Source: Streptomyces althioticus (GTDB taxonomy: Bacteria > Actinomycetota > Actinomycetes > Streptomycetales > Streptomycetaceae). Taken from it: a DNA stretch of 64,000 bases. Every line of letters starts with the position of its first letter. Positions within the stretch are counted from its first letter, which is position 1. The translations under genes were made by a program, and so were the position numbers. Location: positions 27,290 to 91,289 of the forward strand of contig BMSW01000023.1 of NCBI GenBank assembly GCA_014649355.1. The letters are read 5' to 3'. The notes beneath the pieces were generated by a model that was not told where the DNA came from, did not search any database, and was given only the letters and a program-made list of their open reading frames with translations. Positions 26,443-34,434 of this stretch are shown here, piece by piece.

Positions 26443-26465
26443 GTGTCCGACGAAAGGGCAGACGG

Positions 26466-27266
26466 ATGAGCTACTCAGTGGGGCAGGTCGCGGCCTTCGC
26501 CGGGGTGACGGTGCGGACCCTGCATCACTACGACAAGGCGGGACTGCTCTCGCCCAGCGACCGCAGCCGCGCCGGATACCGGCTCTACGGCGAGGCCGAC
26601 CTGGTCCGCCTCCAGCAGATCCTCTTCTACCGCGAACTCGGCTTCCCCCTGGACGAGATCGCCTCGCTCCTGGAGAACCCGCAGGCGAACGCCCTGGAGC
26701 GGCTCGAGGACCGGCTGCGGCGGCTGAACGAGGAGATCGCCAGGCTCCGGCGGCTGGCCGAGGTCGCGGAACGGGCCATCGAGGTCCAGCGGACCGGCGT
26801 GCCCCTGACCCCCGAGGAACGCTTCGAGGTCTTCGGCGACGTCGCCTTCGACCTGAGCTACGCCACCGAGGCGGAACTGAAGTGGGCGCACTCGGACGGG
26901 CAGCGCGAGGCGATGGCGCGCGCGGACGCCCACACCAAGGAGGACTGGCGGCGCCTCATGGGCGAGGCCGCCGCCTGGCGGGCTGAGCTGCTCGCCGCCT
27001 TCGACGAGGGCGAGCCGAGCCGCGGCGGGCGGGCCATGGACCTCGCCGAGGAGCACCGGCTGCACATCGCGCGCTGGTTCACCTCCTGCCCGCCCGACAT
27101 GCACCGGCGCATCGCGGACGACTTCGTCGCCGACCCGCGCGCCTTCGCCCTGGTCGTCCCGCCCTCGCAGCAACGCCCGGGCCTGGCCGCCTACCTGCGC
27201 AAGGCGGTCCACGCCAACGCGGCCCGCCACGCCGGTGACCGCACCGATGCCGAGGAGAGCCTATGA
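26466..27266 (+). CDS. MerR-family regulator, TipA-like
   Basis: A 266-residue regulator. The N-terminal winged helix reads SVGQVAAFAGVTVRTLHHYDKAGLL and RAGYRLYGEADLVRLQQILFYRELGFPLDEI, followed by a long helix (residues 85-115) for dimerisation. The C-terminal half (YATEAELKWAHSDGQREAMARADAHTKEDW to AYLRKAVHANAARHA) matches the TipAS antibiotic-recognition domain, which in TipAL binds thiopeptides. It may therefore sense a drug or metabolite. The stop overlaps the ATG of a truncated glycosyltransferase; in relatives a MerR/glycosyltransferase pair could give resistance by drug glycosylation, but here the partner is broken. Confidence 0.9.
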   Translation: MSYSVGQVAAFAGVTVRTLHHYDKAGLLSPSDRSRAGYRLYGEADLVRLQQILFYRELGFPLDEIASLLENPQANALERLEDRLRRLNEEIARLRRLAEVAERAIEVQRTGVPLTPEERFEVFGDVAFDLSYATEAELKWAHSDGQREAMARADAHTKEDWRRLMGEAAAWRAELLAAFDEGEPSRGGRAMDLAEEHRLHIARWFTSCPPDMHRRIADDFVADPRAFALVVPPSQQRPGLAAYLRKAVHANAARHAGDRTDAEESL

Positions 27267-27530
27267 GGATCGTGATCGCGGCGGCCGGGTCGCGCGGCGA
27301 CGTCGCTCCGTACACCGGGTTGGGCGCCGAACTGCGCCGGGCCGGGTACGACGTCACCCTCGCCGCCACGGACACGTTCGCGCCGCTGGCACACGAGGCG
27401 GGACTGGATTTCCGCGGGCTGCCCGCCGACCCGCGGGCGCGGGGCGACGTCACGGGCGGACGCGGTCTGCCACGCCCTCGCCGCCGCCTTCGGCACGGGC
27501 GCCCAGCTCCTGTGGGTACGTCACCGGACG
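27263..27530 (+). pseudogene. Truncated family 1 glycosyltransferase remnant
   Basis: The first 60 residues (MRIVIAAAGSRGDVAPYTGL, then AELRRAGYDVTLAATDTFAPLAHEAGLDFRGLPAD) are a clear start of a UGT/MGT-type glycosyltransferase that acts on small molecules. Family members run about 400 residues, but here similarity stops near 27450. Shifting frame recovers about 20 more plausible residues (DAVCHALAAAFGTGAQLLWV), after which no glycosyltransferase sequence continues. The open frame itself runs to 27745 but becomes Arg/Pro-rich noise overlapping purU. It looks like a gene cut by a deletion or by insertion of the adjoining cluster; ATG overlaps the merR stop. Confidence 0.65.
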
Positions 27531-27660
27531 CGCCGCCGTTCTCGGAAGCGGGCCCCACCACCGCACGTATGAAAAAAATGGACGCACGCGCTCGGGTGGC
27601 TTCGCACCGTCCTGCCATCGGTCCGGTCAGGTCGCCGGACACGACGCATCGGAGACGCCC

Positions 27661-28515
27661 ATGCCCGCCGAGCACTACGTCCTCACCCTCTCCTGCCCCG
27701 ACAAGCAAGGCGTCGTGCACGCCGTGTCCAGCTACCTGTTCATGACGGGATGCAACATCGAGGACAGCCAGCAGTTCGGCGATCGCGACACCGGGCTGTT
27801 CTTCATGCGGGTCGCGTTCTCGGCTGAGGCATCGGTCCCGGTCGAGAAGCTGCGCGCCAGCTTCTCCGCCGTCGGTGACACCTTCCGCATGGACTGGCAG
27901 GTTCACCGGGTGAAGGACCGCATGCGGATCCTGCTGATGGTCAGCAAGTTCGGGCACTGCCTCAACGATCTGCTCTTCCGGTCGCGGACCGGTGCGCTGC
28001 CGGTGGAGATCGCCGGCGTCGTCTCCAACCATCCCGACTTCCGCGACCTGGTGGGCACGTACGACCTGCCCTTCCACCACATCCCGGTGCCGAAGGACGG
28101 CAAGGCCCTCGCGGAGCAACAGGTGCTCGACCTGGTCGAGGCCGAGCAGGTCGAACTGGTCGTGCTGGCGCGCTACATGCAGATCCTCTCGGACCACTTC
28201 TGCAAGCAGCTCAGCGGTCGGATCATCAACATCCACCACTCCTTCCTGCCGAGCTTCAGGGGCGCCAAGCCTTACCACCAGGCGCACGCGCGCGGGGTGA
28301 AGCTGATCGGCGCCACCGCGCACTACGTGACCGCCGACCTCGACGAGGGCCCGATCATCGAGCAGGAGGTGCGGCGGGTCAGCCATGCCGTCACGCCGGA
28401 GCAGCTGGTGGCGATCGGGCGGGACGTGGAGTGCCAGGCACTGGCGCGGGCCGTCGAGTGGCACAGCACGCGCCGGGTCCTGCCCAACGGGCAGCGCACC
28501 GTCGTCTTCGCCTGA
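27661..28515 (+). CDS. purU: Formyltetrahydrofolate deformylase
   Basis: A 284-residue enzyme hydrolysing 10-formyl-tetrahydrofolate to formate and tetrahydrofolate. Residues 1-80 are an ACT domain (YVLTLSCPDKQGVVHAVSSY); the rest is the formyltransferase-fold catalytic domain with RILLMVSKFGHCLNDLL, ARYMQILSD, INIHHSFLPSFRGAKPYHQA carrying Asn and His, and TAHYVTADLDEGPIIEQ carrying the Asp. It is the first intact gene right of the pseudogene border. In the cluster it may recycle folate to support methyl or glycine supply; the terminal NRPS module appears to use glycine plus SAM. No formyltransferase domain is visible to use its substrate directly. Confidence 0.9.
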   Translation: MPAEHYVLTLSCPDKQGVVHAVSSYLFMTGCNIEDSQQFGDRDTGLFFMRVAFSAEASVPVEKLRASFSAVGDTFRMDWQVHRVKDRMRILLMVSKFGHCLNDLLFRSRTGALPVEIAGVVSNHPDFRDLVGTYDLPFHHIPVPKDGKALAEQQVLDLVEAEQVELVVLARYMQILSDHFCKQLSGRIINIHHSFLPSFRGAKPYHQAHARGVKLIGATAHYVTADLDEGPIIEQEVRRVSHAVTPEQLVAIGRDVECQALARAVEWHSTRRVLPNGQRTVVFA

Positions 28516-28554
28516 CCTCCGCGCCGGTCTTGGGGACGCGACGGCGCCCCGCCC

Positions 28555-28571
28555 GTATAGCCGCTGTGTAG
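28555..28571 (+). promoter_or_regulatory. SARP-type direct repeat before glycosyltransferase
   Basis: GTATAG (28555-28560) and GTGTAG (28566-28571) are direct repeats at an 11-bp period, 64 nt before the TTG start. The layout matches SARP operators, and five sister sites occur in the cluster. It should drive glycosyltransferase-rmlA-rmlB. Confidence 0.6.
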
Positions 28572-28634
28572 GCAGGGCGCCGATGGTACCGAGGACGGCA
28601 CGAGGGCCGTCTTGAGGAGTCTGCGAGGAAGCCC

Positions 28635-29672
28635 TTGAGTACGGCAGCGATAGATGTGATCTGCCCGGCCTGGAACCGGTCCGAGGCCATCCGACCGACC
28701 ATCGACAGCGTACTCGCCCAGACCTTCGAGGACTGGCGCCTGATCGTGGTGTCCGACGGATGCACCGACGACACGGACGACGTGGTGCTCTCCTACGAGG
28801 ACGAGCGCGTCCAACTGATCCGTACCGAACGGCACGGCCATCCCGGCGGGCCCCGCAACATCGGGCTGGCCGCCTCCACCGCACCGGCCATCGCCTATCT
28901 CGACTACGACGACGAGTGGCTCCCCGACCATCTGGCTGTACTCCAGCGGGAGTTCGACGCCGGGGCGCGTCTGGTGGCGACGGCGAGCATCGGGATGAAC
29001 GAGCAGGACGAGGAGCAGTACCGCTCCCACCCGCTCAACGGCCTGTGGCATCCGCAGCTCCAGTTGCTGTGGCCGCTGTACGAGCCGTCCCGCGTGGGCC
29101 ATGTGCGCGGGCTCCCGGAGAGCGTCGGGGGCTGGACCACCGATCACATCGGTATGGAGGACTGGGATCTGTGGCTTCGGCTCGCCGACGCCGGTGAGCG
29201 CTTCACCACGGTGCTGGACCGTACCGTCCGGATGTACCTGCGCGACACCTCACGACGGCGCACCATGACCGTCAGCCACCGGCTGACCCTCGGCACGCTG
29301 CCCGACGAGGCGACCTGCACGAAGCTCTCCGAAGCCATCGACACCCCGGCGGTGCAGGACGAGCTGCGCGCCTGCTTCGCCGCGGAGATGCTCGGCTTCT
29401 ACCGCGCGATCGCGGACGCCGGTGAGCTGGTGACGCCGCGCGGCATGAGCGTCGACGAGGCGCTGACCGGTCTGGAGACGTTCGTCACCGACCCGGCCGT
29501 CCCCATGCTGCGCGAACTCACCTACGTCGAGGAGGAGGGCCACTTCGCGGTCGTCCATCCCCTGCAGTGCAGCAGTGACCGGCACGCCGAGCGGCTCCGG
29601 GAGTTCCTGGGCCGCCACGACGCCGGCCGCCACGCGATCGTGCGCCGGCTCATCGAGACCGTCACCGGCTAG
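28635..29672 (+). CDS. Family 2 glycosyltransferase of NRPS cluster
   Basis: A 345-residue GT-A glycosyltransferase starting at TTG behind a GAGGAAG site. The N-terminal half has IDVICPAWNRSEAIRPTIDS, VVSDGCTDDTDDVV and LDYDDEWLPDHLAVL with the acidic metal site. Residues 200-345 form a helical extension not typical of the core family, ending near an HPLQCSSDRHAERL segment. It precedes rmlA and rmlB and sits behind a SARP-type repeat, so it may attach a dTDP- or NDP-sugar to the peptide product or build a sugar-bearing intermediate. Acceptor and sugar are unknown. Confidence 0.8.
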   Translation: MSTAAIDVICPAWNRSEAIRPTIDSVLAQTFEDWRLIVVSDGCTDDTDDVVLSYEDERVQLIRTERHGHPGGPRNIGLAASTAPAIAYLDYDDEWLPDHLAVLQREFDAGARLVATASIGMNEQDEEQYRSHPLNGLWHPQLQLLWPLYEPSRVGHVRGLPESVGGWTTDHIGMEDWDLWLRLADAGERFTTVLDRTVRMYLRDTSRRRTMTVSHRLTLGTLPDEATCTKLSEAIDTPAVQDELRACFAAEMLGFYRAIADAGELVTPRGMSVDEALTGLETFVTDPAVPMLRELTYVEEEGHFAVVHPLQCSSDRHAERLREFLGRHDAGRHAIVRRLIETVTG

Positions 29673-29765
29673 GGCTTTCGGCACGCTCCGGGCAGTCCCT
29701 CTGTGCCGGCCGTCCCTCTCACGCACCGTCCCTCAGCGGCTCGACAGCACAGTATGGAGAGTTCC

Positions 29766-30833
29766 ATGAAAGCTTTGGTCCTGGCCGGGGGCGCGGGCAC
29801 CCGGCTGCGCCCGATCACCCACACCTCGGCCAAGCAGTTGGTGCCGGTGGCGAACAAGCCGGTGCTCTTCTACGGCCTGGAGGCCATCGCCGAGGCCGAC
29901 ATCGTCGAGGTGGGGATCATCGTCGGTGACACCGCCGAGGAGATCCGTGAAGCCGTAGGTGACGGCGCCCAGTTCGGTCTGAAGGTCACCTACATCCCGC
30001 AGGCGTCCCCGCTCGGACTCGCCCATGCGGTGCGGATCGCCCGTGACTTCCTCGGCGACGACGACTTCGTGATGTACCTCGGCGACAACTTCATCGTCGG
30101 CGGTATTCGCTCGCTGGTCGACGCCTTCCGCACGGATCGGCCCGACGCGCAGATCCTGCTCACGCGGGTCACCGACCCGACGGCGTTCGGTGTCGCGGAG
30201 CTCGACGCCGCGGGAAACGTGGTCGGCCTGGAGGAGAAGCCGCTGCGGCCCAAGAGCGACCTCGCCCTGGTCGGTGTCTATCTCTTCACCCCGGCGGTCC
30301 ACGAGGCCGTCCGTGTCATCGAACCGTCCTGGCGCGGTGAGCTGGAGATCACCGACGCCATCCAGTGGCTGATCGACCACGGCCGCACGGTCCGCTCGAC
30401 CGCGATCTCCGGCTACTGGAAGGACACCGGCAACACCGCCGACATGCTGGAGGTCAACCGCTCCGTCCTGGAGACGCTCGACCCGTTCGTGCACGGACGG
30501 GTCGACCAGGGCTCCGAGGTCATCGGCCGCGTGGTGATCGAGGAGGGCGCCGAGGTCGTCGGCAGCCGGATCGTCGGCCCGGTCGTGATCGGCGAGGGCA
30601 CGGTCGTGCGCGACGCCTACATCGGCCCGTACACCTCGGTCTCCGCGCACTGCCTGATCGAGGAGAGCGAGATCGAGTACTCCATCGTTCTGCGCGGTTC
30701 CTCGGTCCGCGGTGTCCGCCGGGTCGAGGCCTCGCTCATCGGCCGTGACGTCGAGGTCACGCCGGCTCCCCGTACCCCGTCCGCCCACCGGCTCGTGCTC
30801 GGTGATCACAGTAAGGTCCAGATCTCGTCGTGA
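29766..30833 (+). CDS. rmlA: Glucose-1-phosphate thymidylyltransferase
   Basis: A 355-residue enzyme joining dTTP and glucose 1-phosphate to dTDP-glucose. The nucleotidyl-transfer signature MKALVLAGGAGTRLRPITHT opens the protein, followed by YLGDNFIVGG and LEEKPLRPKSDLALVG. The C-terminal 110 residues form a left-handed beta-helix (VIEEGAEVVGSRIVGPVVIG), the long form found in antibiotic clusters such as StrD, rather than the shorter RmlA of about 290 residues. ATG 29766 is chosen because the motif begins there. It overlaps rmlB by 4 nt. Confidence 0.93.
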   Translation: MKALVLAGGAGTRLRPITHTSAKQLVPVANKPVLFYGLEAIAEADIVEVGIIVGDTAEEIREAVGDGAQFGLKVTYIPQASPLGLAHAVRIARDFLGDDDFVMYLGDNFIVGGIRSLVDAFRTDRPDAQILLTRVTDPTAFGVAELDAAGNVVGLEEKPLRPKSDLALVGVYLFTPAVHEAVRVIEPSWRGELEITDAIQWLIDHGRTVRSTAISGYWKDTGNTADMLEVNRSVLETLDPFVHGRVDQGSEVIGRVVIEEGAEVVGSRIVGPVVIGEGTVVRDAYIGPYTSVSAHCLIEESEIEYSIVLRGSSVRGVRRVEASLIGRDVEVTPAPRTPSAHRLVLGDHSKVQISS

Positions 30834-31804
30834 GCTCCCGGATACTCGTCACCGGCGGTGCCGGTTTCATCGGCTCCCACTACGTGCGTACGCTGCTGGG
30901 CCCCGACGGCCCGGGCGACGTGTCGATCACCGTGCTCGACCTGCTCACCTACGCGGGCAATCCCGCCAACCTCGCCGAGGTCGAGGACCATCCCGACTTC
31001 TCGTTCGTGCACGGCGACATCTGCGACGCCGGCCTGGTCGCGAAGCTGATGGCCGAGCACGACGAGGTGGTGCACTTCGCCGCCGAGTCCCATGTCGACC
31101 GGTCGATCGACGGCGGCGCCGAGTTCGTCCGGACCAATGTGGTCGGCACGCACACGCTGGTCGAGGCGGCGCACCGGGCGGGCGGCCGTACGTTCGTGCA
31201 TGTCTCCACCGACGAGGTCTACGGCTCGATCGACGAGGGCTCGTGGCCGGAGACGCACCCGCTGTCCCCCAACTCGCCCTATTCGGCGTCCAAGGCCGCA
31301 AGCGATCTGCTCGTCCTGTCCTACCACCGCACCCACGGCCTGGACGTGCGGGTCACGCGCTGCTCCAACAACTACGGGCACCACCACTTCCCCGAGAAGC
31401 TCATCCCGCTGTTCGTGACGAACCTGCTCGACGGCAGGAAGGTCCCGCTGTACGGCGACGGCGGCAACGTCCGCGACTGGCTGCACATCGACGACCACGT
31501 CCAGGGCATCGACCTGGTGCGCACCCAGGGCAGGCCGGGCGAGATCTACAACATCGGCGGCGGCACCGAACTGTCCAACAGGGAGCTGACCGCGCTGCTG
31601 CTCGACGCGTGCGGTGCCGACTGGGAGACCAAGGTCGAGTACGTCGCCGACCGCCCGGGCCACGACCGCCGCTACTCGGTCGACTGGGGCAAGATCCGCC
31701 GCGAGCTCGGTTACGCGCCGCGCAAGGACTTCCGCGCAGGGCTCGCGGAGACCGTGCGGTGGTACCGCGACAACCGCGCCTGGTGGGAGCCGCTGGTCGC
31801 GTAG
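30830..31804 (+). CDS. rmlB: dTDP-glucose 4,6-dehydratase
   Basis: A 324-residue extended SDR making dTDP-4-keto-6-deoxyglucose, the branching point of deoxysugar pathways. It begins at GTG with ILVTGGAGFIGSHYVRTLLG (NAD site), has HFAAESHVDRSIDG, the TDEVYGS segment, and Tyr-x-x-x-Lys in PYSASKAASDLL, plus TRCSNNYGHHHFPEKLIP. The closing YRDNRAWWEPL is typical. No later deoxysugar enzymes (ketoreductase, 2,3-dehydratase, aminotransferase) occur in the visible cluster, so these may lie outside the window or elsewhere in the genome. Confidence 0.93.
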   Translation: MSSRILVTGGAGFIGSHYVRTLLGPDGPGDVSITVLDLLTYAGNPANLAEVEDHPDFSFVHGDICDAGLVAKLMAEHDEVVHFAAESHVDRSIDGGAEFVRTNVVGTHTLVEAAHRAGGRTFVHVSTDEVYGSIDEGSWPETHPLSPNSPYSASKAASDLLVLSYHRTHGLDVRVTRCSNNYGHHHFPEKLIPLFVTNLLDGRKVPLYGDGGNVRDWLHIDDHVQGIDLVRTQGRPGEIYNIGGGTELSNRELTALLLDACGADWETKVEYVADRPGHDRRYSVDWGKIRRELGYAPRKDFRAGLAETVRWYRDNRAWWEPLVA

Positions 31805-31956
31805 CTGTACACCCCACCGCTCGCCGGCCCGTGGTGGACCGGACCTGGCGTGCGGACGAACGCGGCGGCAGCTTCCGGCCAGAGGTCACTCCCTGCCACC
31901 GCGTCACCCCGTCACCGCGCTCGCCGTGAGCGACGCGCGGGCCCCCCCGCCGGTTG

Positions 31957-31973
31957 CCGCAGGATTCGTATAG
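31957..31973 (+). promoter_or_regulatory. SARP-type direct repeat before first mbtH
   Basis: CCGCAG (31957-31962) and GTATAG (31968-31973) are spaced at 11 bp and end 55 nt before the GTG start. The left half is the weakest of the six copies in the cluster. Confidence 0.5.
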
Positions 31974-32027
31974 AGCCGGGCGCGACGATCGTGCGGACCG
32001 CAATCACTGACGTGTGAGGTGGAAACC

Positions 32028-32246
32028 GTGGCGAATCCGTTCGAGAACGACGAGGCAACCTACTACGTACTCGTCAACGATGAGGGGCAGCACTCCCTGT
32101 GGCCGGCGTTCGCGGAGATCCCGGCCGGCTGGAAGGCCGTGCACGGCGAGGACACCCGCACCGCCTGCCTGGAGTACGTGGAGCAGAACTGGACCGACAT
32201 GCGGCCGCTCAGCTTGGTGCACGCCATGGCCGGTGCCGACGTCTGA
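32028..32246 (+). CDS. MbtH-like protein (copy 1)
   Basis: A 72-residue MbtH-family chaperone that binds NRPS adenylation domains and aids their folding or activity. The family motif is complete: NPFENDEATYYVLVNDEGQH, SLWPAFAEIPAGW, and NWTDMRPLSLVHAM. The GTG at 32028 is chosen since it aligns with copy 2 at 39117 and follows the same GAGGTGG ribosome site; an in-frame GTG nine bases earlier is possible. About 80% of residues match copy 2 by eye. It is monocistronic, framed by a SARP-type repeat and a perfect hairpin terminator. Confidence 0.93.
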   Translation: MANPFENDEATYYVLVNDEGQHSLWPAFAEIPAGWKAVHGEDTRTACLEYVEQNWTDMRPLSLVHAMAGADV

Positions 32247-32259
32247 CCCGGCCGCCCGG

Positions 32260-32293
32260 AGGGGCCGCGGTGGCAGCTGCCACCGCGGCCCCT
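32260..32293. terminator. Perfect 34-bp palindromic terminator after mbtH copy 1
   Basis: A perfect palindrome with 17-nt arms (32260-32276 and 32277-32293) follows the stop by 13 nt. Its GGGGCCGCGGTGG stem is shared with the terminator of the second mbtH, implying that the duplication included the terminator. Confidence 0.8.
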
Positions 32294-32363
32294 CGGCGCA
32301 CTCCGGCCCGGCCCGCTGAACGAGACAACGTGCCGGGAGGCCACGCCGCCGCGCTCGCAAGGT

Positions 32364-32388
32364 CCTGTCACCGCAGCCTCCTGACAGG
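32364..32388. promoter_or_regulatory. Inverted repeat upstream of SARP gene
   Basis: CCTGTCA (32364-32370) and TGACAGG (32382-32388) form a perfect 7-bp inverted repeat with an 11-bp spacer, centred about 83 nt before the SARP start. It is unlike the cluster's direct repeats, so a different regulator may control the activator gene. Confidence 0.4.
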
Positions 32389-32458
32389 CCCCGAACCCCC
32401 CGAACGGGCTCGTCCGCTCACAGACTGGGCAGCGGAAAGCATCCAAACAGGGGGTGTC

Positions 32459-34252
32459 ATGGACTTCCGGATTCTCGGTCCGGTGGAAGCCCGCAGAGAC
32501 GGCGAACCGGTCGTTCTGTCGGGGACCAAGGTCAAGACGGTGCTTGCGGCTCTGTTGCTCGCCCGGGGACGGGTGGTCTCCGACGCGCAACTCAGCCAAC
32601 TGCTGTGGGGGTGGAGCCCGCCGGCCACGGTGAGTGCGCAGATCTACACCTACATCTCGCGGCTGCGCATGCGGCTCGGCGAGAGCGTGCGGATCGAGCG
32701 CCGGCTGCCGGGCTACGCGCTGGACACCAGCAACGCCCGGGTGGACTTCCTCGAGTTCGAGCGGCTCAGCCGGCTCGGCACCGAGGCGCAGGAAGCGGGC
32801 GACGTGGAGCGGGCCTGCGCGCTGCTGCACGACGCCCTCGACCTGTGGCGCGGCCCCGCGCTGTCGAATGTCACCGAGTTCCTGGCCGACGCCGAGCTGC
32901 CCCGCCTGGAGGAAGCCCGCGCAGTGACGCTGGAGAACCGGATCGAGGCCGATCTGGAACTGGGCCGGCACCGTGAGGTGATCCCCGAACTCACCGCTCT
33001 GGTCGCCGAGTTCCCCGTGCGGGAGCGGATGCGGGCGCATCTGATGAAGGCGCTCTACCAATGCGGACGGCAGGCCGACGCGCTCACCGCGTACCACGAG
33101 GGGCGCCGGGTGCTCGCGGACGAGCTGGGCGTGGATCCGGGCGCCGAGCTGACCTCCGTCTATCAGGCCGTCCTCACCGGCGACCCCCTGGTGGCAGCGC
33201 CCGCCCGCCGCGCGGCGGTGCGGACGGCTCCCCCCGCCATGCTGCCCGCGGACATACCGGACTTCACCGGCCGGCGGGCCGAGCTGGCCGAGCTGCGCCG
33301 GCTGCTTCCGCCGGCCGAGGACCGGTCCTGGCACACCCGAAGGTTCCTGGTGGCGGGCATGCCGGGCATCGGCAAGACCGCACTCGCCGTACGGGCGGCC
33401 AACGAGTGCATCGACGACTTCCCCGACGGCCAGTTGTACGTGCATCTCAGACGCCCGGACGGCCTGCCCGTCGATCCGCGTGACCTCCTGGTCGGGATGC
33501 TGCGCTCCCTCGGGGAGCCGGTGGGAGCCGGAGAGTCGAACCTCGACGAGTTGGTCAGGCTGTACCGGACCCGGACCGCGGGGCGGCGGATCCTCATCCT
33601 CCTGGACGACGCGGTCAGCGAGCTGCAGCTCTCCCCGCTCCTGCCCGGGGCACCCGAGCCGGGCGTGCTGATCACCAGTCAGACGCTGCTCGGGCCGATC
33701 GGCGGACTGCACACCCTTGTGCTGTCACCGCTCAGCGCCGAGGAGAGCTTCCAGATGCTGTCGGCGGCCGTGGACCCGGCGCGGATCGCCGCGGAACCGC
33801 AGGCCGCGAGGGACATCGCCCTGTACTGCGCGGGCCTGCCGCTTGCCGTACGGATCGTGGCGACGCGCCTGGCTGCCCGGCCGAGTTCCTCGCTGCGACG
33901 GTTCGCGGACCGCCTCGCCGATCCGCACGGCCGGCTGCGGGAGCTGCAGGCGCGCGGGCTGTCCGTGCCCCGCAGCCTGGCGGCGGCGGTCGACCGTCTC
34001 GGCCAGGACCAGCGCAGACTGCTCCTGCTGCTGCCCCGGATCGACCGGGAGGTCTTCTCCGTGCGGTCGGCGGCCCGGTCGCTCGGTCTCGCGGCGGGGC
34101 CGCTTGAGGCGGGGCTCGAGGCCCTCGTCGACCAGGCACTGCTCAGCTTCTCGGACGAACCGGGTGAGCCGGTGTACCGGCTCAACAGTCTGGTGCGGCT
34201 GTTCGCAGGGACGAGCGGCTACGCACGGGAAGTCCAGCGGTCCGCCGCCTGA
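32459..34252 (+). CDS. AfsR/SARP-family transcriptional activator
   Basis: A 597-residue regulator. Residues 1-95 are the OmpR-like winged helix (MDFRILGPVEARRDGEPVVL, VSAQIYTYISRLRMRLGE), 100-245 the bacterial transcriptional activation domain (EARAVTLENRIEADLELGRH), and 260-560 an NB-ARC ATPase with P-loop GMPGIGKTAL near residue 300 and RRILILLDDAVSELQL. It lacks the TPR region of full AfsR. SARPs bind direct repeats at an 11-bp period near the -35 region; six such repeats lie in this cluster. The ATG at 32459 follows AGGGGG; a longer upstream reading starts inside mbtH and is rejected. Likely the pathway activator. Confidence 0.92.
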   Translation: MDFRILGPVEARRDGEPVVLSGTKVKTVLAALLLARGRVVSDAQLSQLLWGWSPPATVSAQIYTYISRLRMRLGESVRIERRLPGYALDTSNARVDFLEFERLSRLGTEAQEAGDVERACALLHDALDLWRGPALSNVTEFLADAELPRLEEARAVTLENRIEADLELGRHREVIPELTALVAEFPVRERMRAHLMKALYQCGRQADALTAYHEGRRVLADELGVDPGAELTSVYQAVLTGDPLVAAPARRAAVRTAPPAMLPADIPDFTGRRAELAELRRLLPPAEDRSWHTRRFLVAGMPGIGKTALAVRAANECIDDFPDGQLYVHLRRPDGLPVDPRDLLVGMLRSLGEPVGAGESNLDELVRLYRTRTAGRRILILLDDAVSELQLSPLLPGAPEPGVLITSQTLLGPIGGLHTLVLSPLSAEESFQMLSAAVDPARIAAEPQAARDIALYCAGLPLAVRIVATRLAARPSSSLRRFADRLADPHGRLRELQARGLSVPRSLAAAVDRLGQDQRRLLLLLPRIDREVFSVRSAARSLGLAAGPLEAGLEALVDQALLSFSDEPGEPVYRLNSLVRLFAGTSGYAREVQRSAA

Positions 34253-34262
34253 GGGCCGGACG

Positions 34263-34304
34263 CGCGAGGCTGTCACCCAACCGGCCGGGGTCGGGTGACA
34301 GCCT
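34263..34304. terminator. Hairpin terminator after SARP gene
   Basis: Arms CGAGGCTGTCACCC (34263-34276) and GGGTGACAGCCTCG (34291-34304) pair perfectly around 14 nt, 11 nt after the SARP stop. It also separates the convergent phosphopantetheinyl transferase gene. Confidence 0.75.
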
Positions 34305-34434
34305 CGGGCGGGGCGAGGCGGAGGGCAGCCCCGCGCCACGCAAGACCGGTGACGGCCCCGGGCCGGGCGAGGCAGGGGACGGCCTCCGGCCGGGTACACG
34401 TCGGGTCACGCTCGTCGGCGGCGGGCGAGCGGGG

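Noticed and set aside
27263..27745. Intact 160-residue glycosyltransferase
   Set aside because: Only the first 60 residues look like the family; the rest is Arg/Pro-rich, overlaps purU in another frame and lacks the sugar-binding half.
32099..32458. Upstream extension of the SARP gene by about 120 codons
   Set aside because: It starts inside mbtH copy 1, crosses a perfect terminator palindrome and lacks family similarity; the ATG at 32459 has a ribosome site and begins the DNA-binding domain.
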